Shown piece by piece: positions 16,913 to 23,437 of a stretch of 61,162 nucleotides of DNA (position 1 is the first letter of the stretch; every line of letters begins with the position of its first letter). The notes under the pieces were generated by a model. It was not told the origin of the DNA, did no database searches, and saw nothing but the letters and a program-made list of their open reading frames with translations. The translations under genes were made by a program, and so were the position numbers. This stretch comes from Collinsella sp. (GTDB taxonomy: Bacteria; Actinomycetota; Coriobacteriia; Coriobacteriales; Coriobacteriaceae). The stretch is from NCBI GenBank assembly GCA_022745215.1, contig JAIIWC010000001.1:1-61162 (forward strand), written 5' to 3'.

Positions 16913-17108
16913 AACCGCAACCATGGTTCCGACGGACGGCGTTCAAGCGCAATCTGACGGCATTCATTCATGCGAAGCCGGTCTTGTCGCATGCTAAAGC
17001 GTTTGACCAAAAAACGCCCGAGCGTTTACGCAAAAGTCGCGCTATCATGCAGTCGAACGCGGTAAAACCTTTAGCAATCTCGCCGCACAGACCAGAGAGG
17101 AACCATCT

Positions 17109-17576
17109 ATGAAGATCGGTATCGGCAACGACCACGCCGCCGTCGAACTCAAGAACATCATCTCCGAGCACCTGAAGGAGCGCGGCTGCGAGGTCGTGAA
17201 CTTTGGCACCGACACCTCCGAGAGCTTTGACTACCCCATCGCCGGCTACAAGGTGGGTAAGGCCGTTGCCAACGGCGACGTCGACCTGGGCATCCTGATC
17301 TGCGGCACCGGTGTCGGGATTAGCCTGGCTGCCAACAAGGTCGAGGGCGTACGCGCCGTCGTATGCTCCGAACCCTTCAGCGCTAAGCTCTCGCGCATGC
17401 ACAACAATACCAACGTGCTCGCCTTTGGCGCCCGCGTCGTGGGCTCCGAGCTCGCCAAGATGATCGTCGACGAGTGGCTCGACGCCGAGTTTGAGGGCGG
17501 CCGCCACGAGCGTCGCGTTAACCTCCTCAACGAGATCGACCACACGCGCGGACTCAAGGTCGTCGACGAGGCCTAA
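17109..17576 (+). CDS. rpiB: Ribose-5-phosphate isomerase B
   Basis: Interconverts ribose-5-phosphate and ribulose-5-phosphate in the pentose phosphate pathway. ATG 17109 lies eight bases after GAGAGG. The 155 residues fit the RpiB/LacAB family. MKIGIGNDHAA at the start holds the substrate-binding Asp-His. GILICGTGVGISLAANK, with the catalytic Cys of the B-type enzymes, lies at about residues 60-76. The segment HNNTNVLAFGAR follows at about 97-108. A LacA/LacB tagatose isomerase subunit is unlikely, as no lac-type genes surround it. A terminator follows. Confidence 0.93.
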   Translation: MKIGIGNDHAAVELKNIISEHLKERGCEVVNFGTDTSESFDYPIAGYKVGKAVANGDVDLGILICGTGVGISLAANKVEGVRAVVCSEPFSAKLSRMHNNTNVLAFGARVVGSELAKMIVDEWLDAEFEGGRHERRVNLLNEIDHTRGLKVVDEA

Positions 17577-17603
17577 AGACCTACAAAGCCATACGCTAAC
17601 GCC

Positions 17604-17641
17604 AGCCCCCGCCCGGAAGAAACATCCGGACGGGGGCTCTT
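17604..17641 (+). terminator. rpiB terminator
   Basis: Hairpin AGCCCCCGCCCGGA...TCCGGACGGGGGCT followed by CTTT, 27 bases after the stop codon. Confidence 0.8.
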
Positions 17642-17642
17642 T

Positions 17643-17675
17643 AGTAGATTTCTAAGCGGTTACCAAAAATCTACT
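17643..17675. repeat. Short inverted repeat AGTAGATTT...AAATCTACT
   Basis: 9-bp arms, 15-base loop, between the rpiB and ndk terminators. Function unknown. Confidence 0.5.
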
Positions 17676-17680
17676 GGAAT

Positions 17681-17715
17681 AAAAAGGGCGCCGCGGATGG
17701 AATTCCGCGGCGCCC
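17681..17715 (-). terminator. ndk terminator
   Basis: Minus-strand hairpin GGGCGCCGCGG...CCGCGGCGCCC followed by TTTTTATT, 38 bases after the ndk stop. Confidence 0.9.
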
Positions 17716-17753
17716 AAGCCACACGCTAACAGCTTTAAGGAGTCAAAGCTGGT

Positions 17754-18158
17754 TTAGCCAAAGAAGCGCTTGATCTCGATCTCGGCGTTCTCCAGGCAGT
17801 CGGAGCCGTGAATCACGTTAGCGTTGACATCGACAGCGAAGTCGCCGCGAATGGTGCCGGGAGCAGCATCAAGCGGGTTGGTAGCACCCATAAGGGTGCG
17901 CATCTTGGAGACAGCGGAGAGACCGGAAACGACCATCTTGACGACCGGACCGCTCGTCATAAAGTCACAGAGACCGCCAAAGAAGGGCTTGTCGGCCAGA
18001 TGGGAGTAGTGCTCCTCGACGGTAGCGCGCTCGAGCGTGGTCATCTCCATGCGCTCGATGACAAGGCCGCTGCGCTCGATGCGAGCGACGATCTCGCCGA
18101 TCTTGCGATCGCGCACGGCGTCGGGCTTAATCATGATGAAGGTCTTCTCGATAGCCAT
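17754..18158 (-). CDS. ndk: Nucleoside diphosphate kinase
   Basis: Transfers the gamma-phosphate between nucleoside triphosphates and diphosphates. ATG 18158 (MAIEKTFIMIKPDAV) has AAAGG about eight bases upstream. The 134-residue length is standard. The catalytic histidine is in NVIHGSDCLENAEIEI, at about residue 114. KPDAV (residues 11-15) and the G-x-T-N-P pattern in MGATNPLDAAPGTIRGDF are all present. It is a single-gene unit with its own promoter (18220-18248) and terminator. Confidence 0.96.
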   Translation of the reverse strand: MAIEKTFIMIKPDAVRDRKIGEIVARIERSGLVIERMEMTTLERATVEEHYSHLADKPFFGGLCDFMTSGPVVKMVVSGLSAVSKMRTLMGATNPLDAAPGTIRGDFAVDVNANVIHGSDCLENAEIEIKRFFG

Positions 18159-18219
18159 AAGGTAGCCTTTCAAGTAGGTTCGCGCGTGCCCAAGTCCCAT
18201 TCCGGCACCCGCCTGGACT

Positions 18220-18248
18220 GCATCGTAACAGAGTTTTAGCTGCAGTTA
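18220..18248 (-). promoter_or_regulatory. Promoter of ndk
   Basis: Minus-strand TTTAAC (-35), 17-base spacer, TACGAT (-10). It implies a leader of about 55 nt. Confidence 0.6.
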
Positions 18249-18454
18249 AACAGAAAGCTGTTTTTTGAAACGTTACAATTAATTAAAGCGTTCCATTTGT
18301 GTCACTTCTGTTTTGAAGCCCGATTAGAGTACCATCCGACCGCACATCAACCGCATCGAACCGAGCGGACGGTCGGTTGCCGCCCGTGAACGTACCCCCT
18401 TCACAACCTGCCCAAAGGTCCTACAAAAGTTCTCGACAAGCTCCTTCCTTCCCT

Positions 18455-18490
18455 ATAACAAAACGGGCGCCCACCGTAGCGAGCACCCGT
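18455..18490 (-). terminator. argH terminator
   Basis: Minus-strand hairpin ACGGGTGCTCGC...GGGCGCCCGT followed by TTTTGTTAT, about 45 bases after the argH stop. Confidence 0.75.
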
Positions 18491-18535
18491 AAAGGCAAGA
18501 TATGATAAACGCACCAGACAGACGCATCCTATAAG

Positions 18536-19966
18536 CTAATTAGCTCCGTGGCCCATCTCGACGACCTTGGTCAACGAGCCAAACACACCTTCGTCGGCAA
18601 CGAGTTGTGCCTCGGCACGCTGCAGCTGCACGGCAACCGCGGCAGGGGCAGTACCGCCCTCGGTCGTGCGCGCGGCGACAATCGACGGGATGTCGAGCGC
18701 CTCGGTAATATCGCGCTCAAAGAGCGGGCTTGCCTCCTGGAACACCTCAAACGGCAGGTCCTCAAGATTGCAGCCGCGCTTCTCACACATCAGGACCAGA
18801 TGGCCCACCACGGCATGCGCCTCACGGAACGGCAGGCCACGCTTGGCCAGGTAATCGGCAACATCGGTAGCGGCAAGGTGCCCCACGCCGCACTCACGCG
18901 CCATGGCATCCTCGTTGACGGTCCAAGTCGAAATCATACCGGTCATAACCGACAGGCACTGCATGAGCGTGTGGGCGGTATCGAGCGCGCCCTCCTTGTC
19001 CTCCTGCAAGTCCTTGTTATAGGCCAGCGGCAGGCCCTTCATGGTCACAAGCAGCTGCACCAGGTTGCCATAGACTCGGCCGCTCTTGCCGCGGATAAGC
19101 TCGGCAAAGTCGGGATTCTTCTTCTGCGGCATGATGGACGAGCCGGTGGAGTACGAGTCGGAAAGCGTAATAAAGCCAAACTCGGAGCTCGACCACAACA
19201 CGATCTCCTCGGAAAGACGCGACAGGTGCATGGCCATGACGGAGCCGGCGTAATGCAGATCGAGCAGGAAATCACGGTCGGAAACCGCATCGAGCGAGTT
19301 GGGAATCACACCCGCAAAGCCAAGCTCGGCAGCCGTCATCTGGCGATCGAGCGGATAGCTCGTACCGGCAAGCGCGGCAGCACCCAGCGGGCAGTTGTCG
19401 GCGGCATCAAAGGCGGCCTTCAGGCGTGTAAAGTCGCGCGCGAACATCCAGGAATACGCCAGCAGATGATGTGACAGCAGCACGGGCTGAGCATGCTGCA
19501 TGTGCGTGTAGCCCGGCAGAATCACCTTGTCGTACTTCTTGGCCGCATCCACCAGCACATGGCGCAACTCAAGATTGGCCTCCATGAGCTCCTTGGCCAA
19601 CGCCTTGACGCCCAGGCGCGTATCGGTCGCCACCTGGTCGTTGCGCGAACGCCCGGTATGCAAGCGCTTACCGGCCTCGCCGATACGGCGCGTCAGCTCG
19701 CTCTCGATGGACATATGAATGTCCTCATCGTTGATATCGAAGGTGAAGTTGCCGGCATCGATATCCTGTTCGATTCCGGTCAGGCCCTCGGCAATCCCCT
19801 GCTCGTCCTCGGCGCTGATGATGCCCTGGGCCGCCAGCATCTTAGCATGCGCCTTAGAACCGGCGATATCCTGCTTATAGAGATGTTTGTCGACCGGCAG
19901 CGACGCGCCAAACTCCTGCGTGACCTCGGCCACTCCCGCCTCAAAACGACCGCCCCAAAGAGCCAT
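18536..19966 (-). CDS. argH: Argininosuccinate lyase
   Basis: Final step of arginine synthesis: argininosuccinate to arginine and fumarate. ATG 19966 (MALWGGRFEAGV) has AAAGGGG nine bases upstream; the longer frame would begin in the leader. The 476 residues are complete. The family signature GSSIMPQKKNPD with catalytic Ser lies at about residues 277-288. Other conserved parts are HTGRSRNDQVATD at about 104-116 and the histidine in YTHMQHAQP at about 152-160. It lies 118 bases downstream of a small ORF that follows argG, so argG, the small ORF and argH form an arginine locus. A possible terminator between argG and the small ORF may uncouple them. Confidence 0.96.
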   Translation of the reverse strand: MALWGGRFEAGVAEVTQEFGASLPVDKHLYKQDIAGSKAHAKMLAAQGIISAEDEQGIAEGLTGIEQDIDAGNFTFDINDEDIHMSIESELTRRIGEAGKRLHTGRSRNDQVATDTRLGVKALAKELMEANLELRHVLVDAAKKYDKVILPGYTHMQHAQPVLLSHHLLAYSWMFARDFTRLKAAFDAADNCPLGAAALAGTSYPLDRQMTAAELGFAGVIPNSLDAVSDRDFLLDLHYAGSVMAMHLSRLSEEIVLWSSSEFGFITLSDSYSTGSSIMPQKKNPDFAELIRGKSGRVYGNLVQLLVTMKGLPLAYNKDLQEDKEGALDTAHTLMQCLSVMTGMISTWTVNEDAMARECGVGHLAATDVADYLAKRGLPFREAHAVVGHLVLMCEKRGCNLEDLPFEVFQEASPLFERDITEALDIPSIVAARTTEGGTAPAAVAVQLQRAEAQLVADEGVFGSLTKVVEMGHGAN

Positions 19967-20084
19967 GGAACCGTCCCCTTTCATCAAATCCCAAAACAAG
20001 CGCCCAAAGCAATACGCCCTGTCGCTAAAGCGATTTTTCAACCGCTAGTTTTACACATTCCCCACCGTGCGCGGGGCCATGTAG

Positions 20085-20255
20085 CTAATTTGCAAAGAAG
20101 TGACGCACCAGGCACTTGGCGCCCAACGTCTCCCTCCGGATGTTGCCCTGCGAACCATCGATCCAGGCCTTCAGGCTCATAGGAACGTCCTCGACCTTTA
20201 CAGCATCGAACTCGGGCGCGAGGGAAAGTAAAGCATGCGCGACAGCATTGAACAT
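20085..20255 (-). CDS. Small uncharacterised ORF between argG and argH (56 aa)
   Basis: A 56-codon reading frame from ATG 20255 to TAG 20085, preceded by GAGGAG with an eight-base gap, in the same direction as argG and argH. The product starts MFNAVAHALLSLAPEF and ends VRHFFAN. It mixes hydrophobic and charged residues and has no clear membrane segment. A Lys-Ala-Trp-Ile-Asp-Gly stretch and an Arg-Arg-Glu stretch lie in the middle. I do not recognise a family. Codon use is like the neighbours and the ribosome site is good, so it is probably translated. It could be a conserved small protein or a leader for argH. Confidence 0.55.
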   Translation of the reverse strand: MFNAVAHALLSLAPEFDAVKVEDVPMSLKAWIDGSQGNIRRETLGAKCLVRHFFAN

Positions 20256-20305
20256 AATGGATACTCCTCATATATATGGGCACAGAGTCGCCAAATTGAT
20301 AGAAG

Positions 20306-20335
20306 GAGCCCCGCCGGACAACCCCGGCGGGGCTC
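20306..20335 (-). terminator. GC-rich hairpin between argG and the small ORF
   Basis: GAGCCCCGCCGG...CCGGCGGGGCTC, a stable hairpin about 50 bases upstream of the small ORF. The T-tract is weak (CCTTCTAT on the minus strand), so it may be a terminator or a processing structure. Confidence 0.5.
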
Positions 20336-20486
20336 GGACTCAGCCGCAGACGCGGCATCATATATGCGGGCGGAACGTAGGGGCCACCGATGTTAAGAAG
20401 TGTCAGCAAGCATAACGAAAGGTAAGGACCCCGTGCGCCCGTTATGTATCACGCGGATGGGCCGCGCGGATACCAAGGAAAGGGCC

Positions 20487-21713
20487 TTAAGCCTGGGCGG
20501 CAGCAGAGCTGGGACCCTGGACCTTTGCCCACGTCTTGAGCGACAGCGTATCGATCTCGATAAAGCCGGCGCTGGCCTTCTCGTCAAACGTGGTGTCGCG
20601 ATCGTAGGTAGCCAGACCGTAGTCGTAGAGGCTGAAGGGGCTCTTGCGGCCGACGACATGGCAGTTGCCCTTAAAGAACTTCAGACGGACGGTACCGGTC
20701 ACGAACTTCTGGGTATCGGCCATAAAGGCATCGAGCGCGTTTTTGAGCGGGCTGTACCACTGGCCGTTGTACACGGCGGTGGCCCAATCCTGCTCGAGCT
20801 TGATCTTGGTCTTGAGCAGGTCGCCCTCGACGCAGATGTCCTCAAGCGCCTTGTGGGCGGTGATGAGCGTCAGGGCGCCGGGAACCTCATAGCACTCGCG
20901 GCTCTTAAGGCCCACCAGGCGATCCTCGACCAGATCGAGACGGCCAAAGCCATTGTCGCCGGAGATCTTGTTGAGGGCGATGACGATCTCGGAGAGCTTC
21001 ATCTTCTTGCCGTCGACGGCGACAGGCTTGCCGGCCTCAAACTCAATCTCGGTGTAGGTCGGAGTGTCCGGCGTGTCCTCGGGGTTCTTGGTCATAACCC
21101 AGGCGTCGTCGAGCGGCTCGTTCCAGGGATCCTCCAGGTGGCCGCACTCAATGGCACGACCCCACAGGTTGTCGTCGATGGAGTAGGGGTTGTCGTTGGC
21201 ACCCTCGGGAACCGGCACGTTGTGGGCGTGGGCGTAGGCGACCTCGTCGGGACGGCACTTCAGGTCCCACTCGCGAACCGGGGCGATAACCTTAAGCTCG
21301 GGGTCGAGGGCCTTGACGGCGGCCTCAAAACGGACCTGGTCGTTACCCTTGCCGGTGCAGCCGTGGGCGACGTAGGTCGCGCCAAACTCGTGGGCGACCT
21401 CAACAAGCTTCTTGGCAAGCAGCGGGCGAGACAGGGCGGAGAGCAGCGGATACTTGTTCTCGTACATGGAGTTTGCGGCGATGGCTTTGGTCAGGAACTC
21501 ATCGGAGAACTCGTCACGCAGGTCGAGCACCTGGCAATCAAGAACGCCCAGGTCGAGCGCCTTCTGCTTCTTGGCATCCAGGCCGGTCTCCTCCTGGCCC
21601 ACGTTGCCGCAGACGCAAACGACATCGAGATTCTTCTCGTCCTGGAGCCACTTGACACATACGGATGTATCAAGACCACCGGAATATGCGAGAACGACTT
21701 TTTCCTTGCTCAT
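20487..21713 (-). CDS. argG: Argininosuccinate synthase
   Basis: Joins citrulline and aspartate using ATP. ATG 21713 (MSKEKVVLAYSGGLDTSV) has AAAGGA eight bases upstream. The PP-loop YSGGLDTSV is at residues 10-18; further matches are HGCTGKGNDQVRFE at about 115-128 and YSIDDNLWGRAIECG at about 178-192. The 408-residue length is normal. Its partner argH follows downstream. The other arginine genes are not in this window. I looked for ARG-box repeats upstream and could not identify them reliably. Confidence 0.96.
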   Translation of the reverse strand: MSKEKVVLAYSGGLDTSVCVKWLQDEKNLDVVCVCGNVGQEETGLDAKKQKALDLGVLDCQVLDLRDEFSDEFLTKAIAANSMYENKYPLLSALSRPLLAKKLVEVAHEFGATYVAHGCTGKGNDQVRFEAAVKALDPELKVIAPVREWDLKCRPDEVAYAHAHNVPVPEGANDNPYSIDDNLWGRAIECGHLEDPWNEPLDDAWVMTKNPEDTPDTPTYTEIEFEAGKPVAVDGKKMKLSEIVIALNKISGDNGFGRLDLVEDRLVGLKSRECYEVPGALTLITAHKALEDICVEGDLLKTKIKLEQDWATAVYNGQWYSPLKNALDAFMADTQKFVTGTVRLKFFKGNCHVVGRKSPFSLYDYGLATYDRDTTFDEKASAGFIEIDTLSLKTWAKVQGPSSAAAQA

Positions 21714-22266
21714 GGCTGTTTCCTTTCGCCCTTGGTAGCTAGTTAGAACATCGGTCAGTTGCAAGTCATTTCAAGGTCGAATACCGTGCAATATCAGGTT
21801 AAATAGCAAAAATCAGCACATACATGCCCTAGAAACATGCAGCAATATCGTGCTAAACCCAACGACCTCAAAATGACTCTGTTGAGGCAATTCGCCCCAT
21901 GGGAACAGAGACGATTGTTATCGTCGTCGGGAAATTGCGCGCTGGCGTCGGATGGCATTGTCTGCAGTAGTGATAATCTTTACGAACTGCATCTGCCTCT
22001 CCTTTCACCTATCGCCGGGCGCAATTCATATATCGTAAACGGTACCTTTTCCTCGGTAAGCGGTTGTTTTTCCGTCTCCGTTTTCGATGTTCGCTATATT
22101 ACGCTAAAGTGCCAGCAGCACAAGCGACAAATTCAAATTTCTGAAAAGTTTTTTCATTAGTTTGTGAATTGCAGTGCAAGTACGCACCATTCCTGCGAAA
22201 ATACGCTCGATTACATAGCAGAGGGTCATTACGCCCGAAACAATCTGGAAACGGAAAGGCGCATTT
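21714..22266. other. Long AT-richer intergenic region between divergent argG and HAD genes
   Basis: About 550 bases, clearly lower in GC than the genes around it. It must hold the promoters of argG and of the Cof-type HAD gene. Two related words, GCAATATC plus nearby TGC, occur at about 21788 and 21840. A 107-codon plus-strand frame (21837-22160) has no ribosome site and unusual composition; I do not call it. Confidence 0.5.
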
Positions 22267-23094
22267 ATGCAGACTTATGAATCAGACGCCAACATCGGCA
22301 ACATTAAACTCATCGCCGTCGACATGGACAAGACGCTGCTCACCGACGAGCGCGTGTTGCCGCAGGGTCTTGATGAGCGTCTGGACAAGCTCGCCGACGC
22401 CGGCATCGTATTCTGCCCCGCCAGCGGACGTCCCGCTCCCAAGCTCGAGGAGATGTTCGAGGGCATCAAGAACCGCCTTGCTTTTTGTCCCGACAACGGA
22501 GCCTCCGTCATCTATCGCGGCAGCTATATCTATAAGAGCAACATCGATGTGGCGCTGTATCAGCAGGTGCTCGCTCGTGCCTCGGAGGACCCGCGCGCCG
22601 TTCCCGTCCTGTGCTGCTACGACGAGTTCTATGTGCTCGCCCGCGACCATCAATACCACGACGAGATCAGCGTCTACTACAACACGATCAACTACGTCGA
22701 CACCTTTGAGGGCATTGATATCGAGTCCAATAAGATCTCGATCTTTTTCCCTGCCTACGATGCCGAGCCGGCGTTTCGCGAGGACTACAACCCGGCATTC
22801 TCGGACCGACTCTACGTCACCAATGCGGGCCGTGAGTGGATCGACTTTATGAATCTGGGCGTCGACAAGGGGTCGGGCGTGGCTCATCTCTGCGAGCGCC
22901 TGGACATCGATATCGCCGACGCCGCTGCCGTGGGCGATACGTACAACGACATCCCCATGCTGGAGCGCGTCGGGCATAGCTTTATCGTGGACAATGCCGA
23001 GGAGCACATGAACGCGCATGCCAAGTGGCGTATTCCGAGCAACAACGACGGGGGCGTACTGACGCTCATCGACGCCATCTTGGCGGCTCGGTAG
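22267..23094 (+). CDS. Cof-type HAD-IIB family hydrolase
   Basis: Sugar-phosphate or nucleotide phosphatase of the Cof subfamily, cytoplasmic. ATG 22267 follows AAAGG by seven bases. Motif I is IAVDMDKTLL at residues 16-25, motif II FCPASGRP at about 49-56 and motif IV AAVGDTYNDIPML at about 219-231, with the paired acidic residues. A type IIB cap lies between motifs II and III, and KGSGVAHLCERLDI supplies the motif III lysine. The 275-residue length is typical. The substrate cannot be told from sequence. A terminator follows at 23302-23341, after a large palindrome. Confidence 0.9.
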   Translation: MQTYESDANIGNIKLIAVDMDKTLLTDERVLPQGLDERLDKLADAGIVFCPASGRPAPKLEEMFEGIKNRLAFCPDNGASVIYRGSYIYKSNIDVALYQQVLARASEDPRAVPVLCCYDEFYVLARDHQYHDEISVYYNTINYVDTFEGIDIESNKISIFFPAYDAEPAFREDYNPAFSDRLYVTNAGREWIDFMNLGVDKGSGVAHLCERLDIDIADAAAVGDTYNDIPMLERVGHSFIVDNAEEHMNAHAKWRIPSNNDGGVLTLIDAILAAR

Positions 23095-23104
23095 CCGTCC
23101 CATC

Positions 23105-23233
23105 GGGCCTGGCCGGGCGGCACGGGATAACTTTTCGCTCGGTCAGGTCCTGCGCAAGACGAAAGCCACATTAAGTGGCTTTCTTTGCGTGCGGAATCTA
23201 CGAAAAGTTAACCCGTGCCGCCCGGCCAGGCCC
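23105..23233. repeat. 129-nt palindrome with 33-bp arms (one mismatch)
   Basis: The arms 23105-23137 and 23201-23233 begin GGGCCTGGCCGGGCGGCACG and end ACTTTTCG; they differ at one position. An inner stem GAAAGCCAC/GTGGCTTTC with flanking CGCAA/TTGCG sits between them. Structure and size resemble a miniature inverted-repeat element; no flanking duplication was identified. Confidence 0.85.
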
Positions 23234-23301
23234 TAGGTTTACTTTCCTGCCGCCAAGATGGCGTCATGAGTGTCGAGATACTTAGCTGAAATGATTTGAG
23301 C

Positions 23302-23341
23302 AGAGGGGAGCTCCTTGTTGGAAGGGGCTCCCCTCTGTTTT
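23302..23341 (+). terminator. Terminator after the Cof-type HAD gene
   Basis: AGAGGGGAGCTCC...GGGGCTCCCCTCT followed by GTTTT. Confidence 0.8.
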
Positions 23342-23350
23342 GGTTACTGT

Positions 23351-23389
23351 GGGACAAATTAATCAGTAGTGTTTGTCCCAAATCTTAAG
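23351..23389. repeat. 39-nt repeat GGGACAAA...TTTGTCCC, copy 2
   Basis: Same word order as 11016-11054: GGGACAAATTAATCAG, a short variable loop, TTTGTCCC and AAATCTTAAG. Confidence 0.8.
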
Positions 23390-23437
23390 TATGTGGGGGC
23401 TTGCGTCTTGGACGAGCTTGCCTTACGGAGTGCTTCC

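Larger units (their letters stand above)
18159..18535. other. Intergenic region between ndk and argH
   Basis: Contains the ndk leader and promoter and, at the far end, the argH terminator. The middle (about 18260-18450) is AT-rich at first and then ordinary; I see no ORF with a ribosome site and no repeat. Confidence 0.5.
23095..23437. other. Intergenic region between convergent HAD and polA genes
   Basis: Occupied by the 129-nt palindrome, a plus-strand terminator and the second copy of the 39-nt repeat. No gene is visible. Confidence 0.6.

Noticed and set aside
21837..22160. A 107-codon plus-strand frame in the argG upstream region
   Set aside because: No ribosome site, AT-rich, composition unlike real genes here, no recognised motif.
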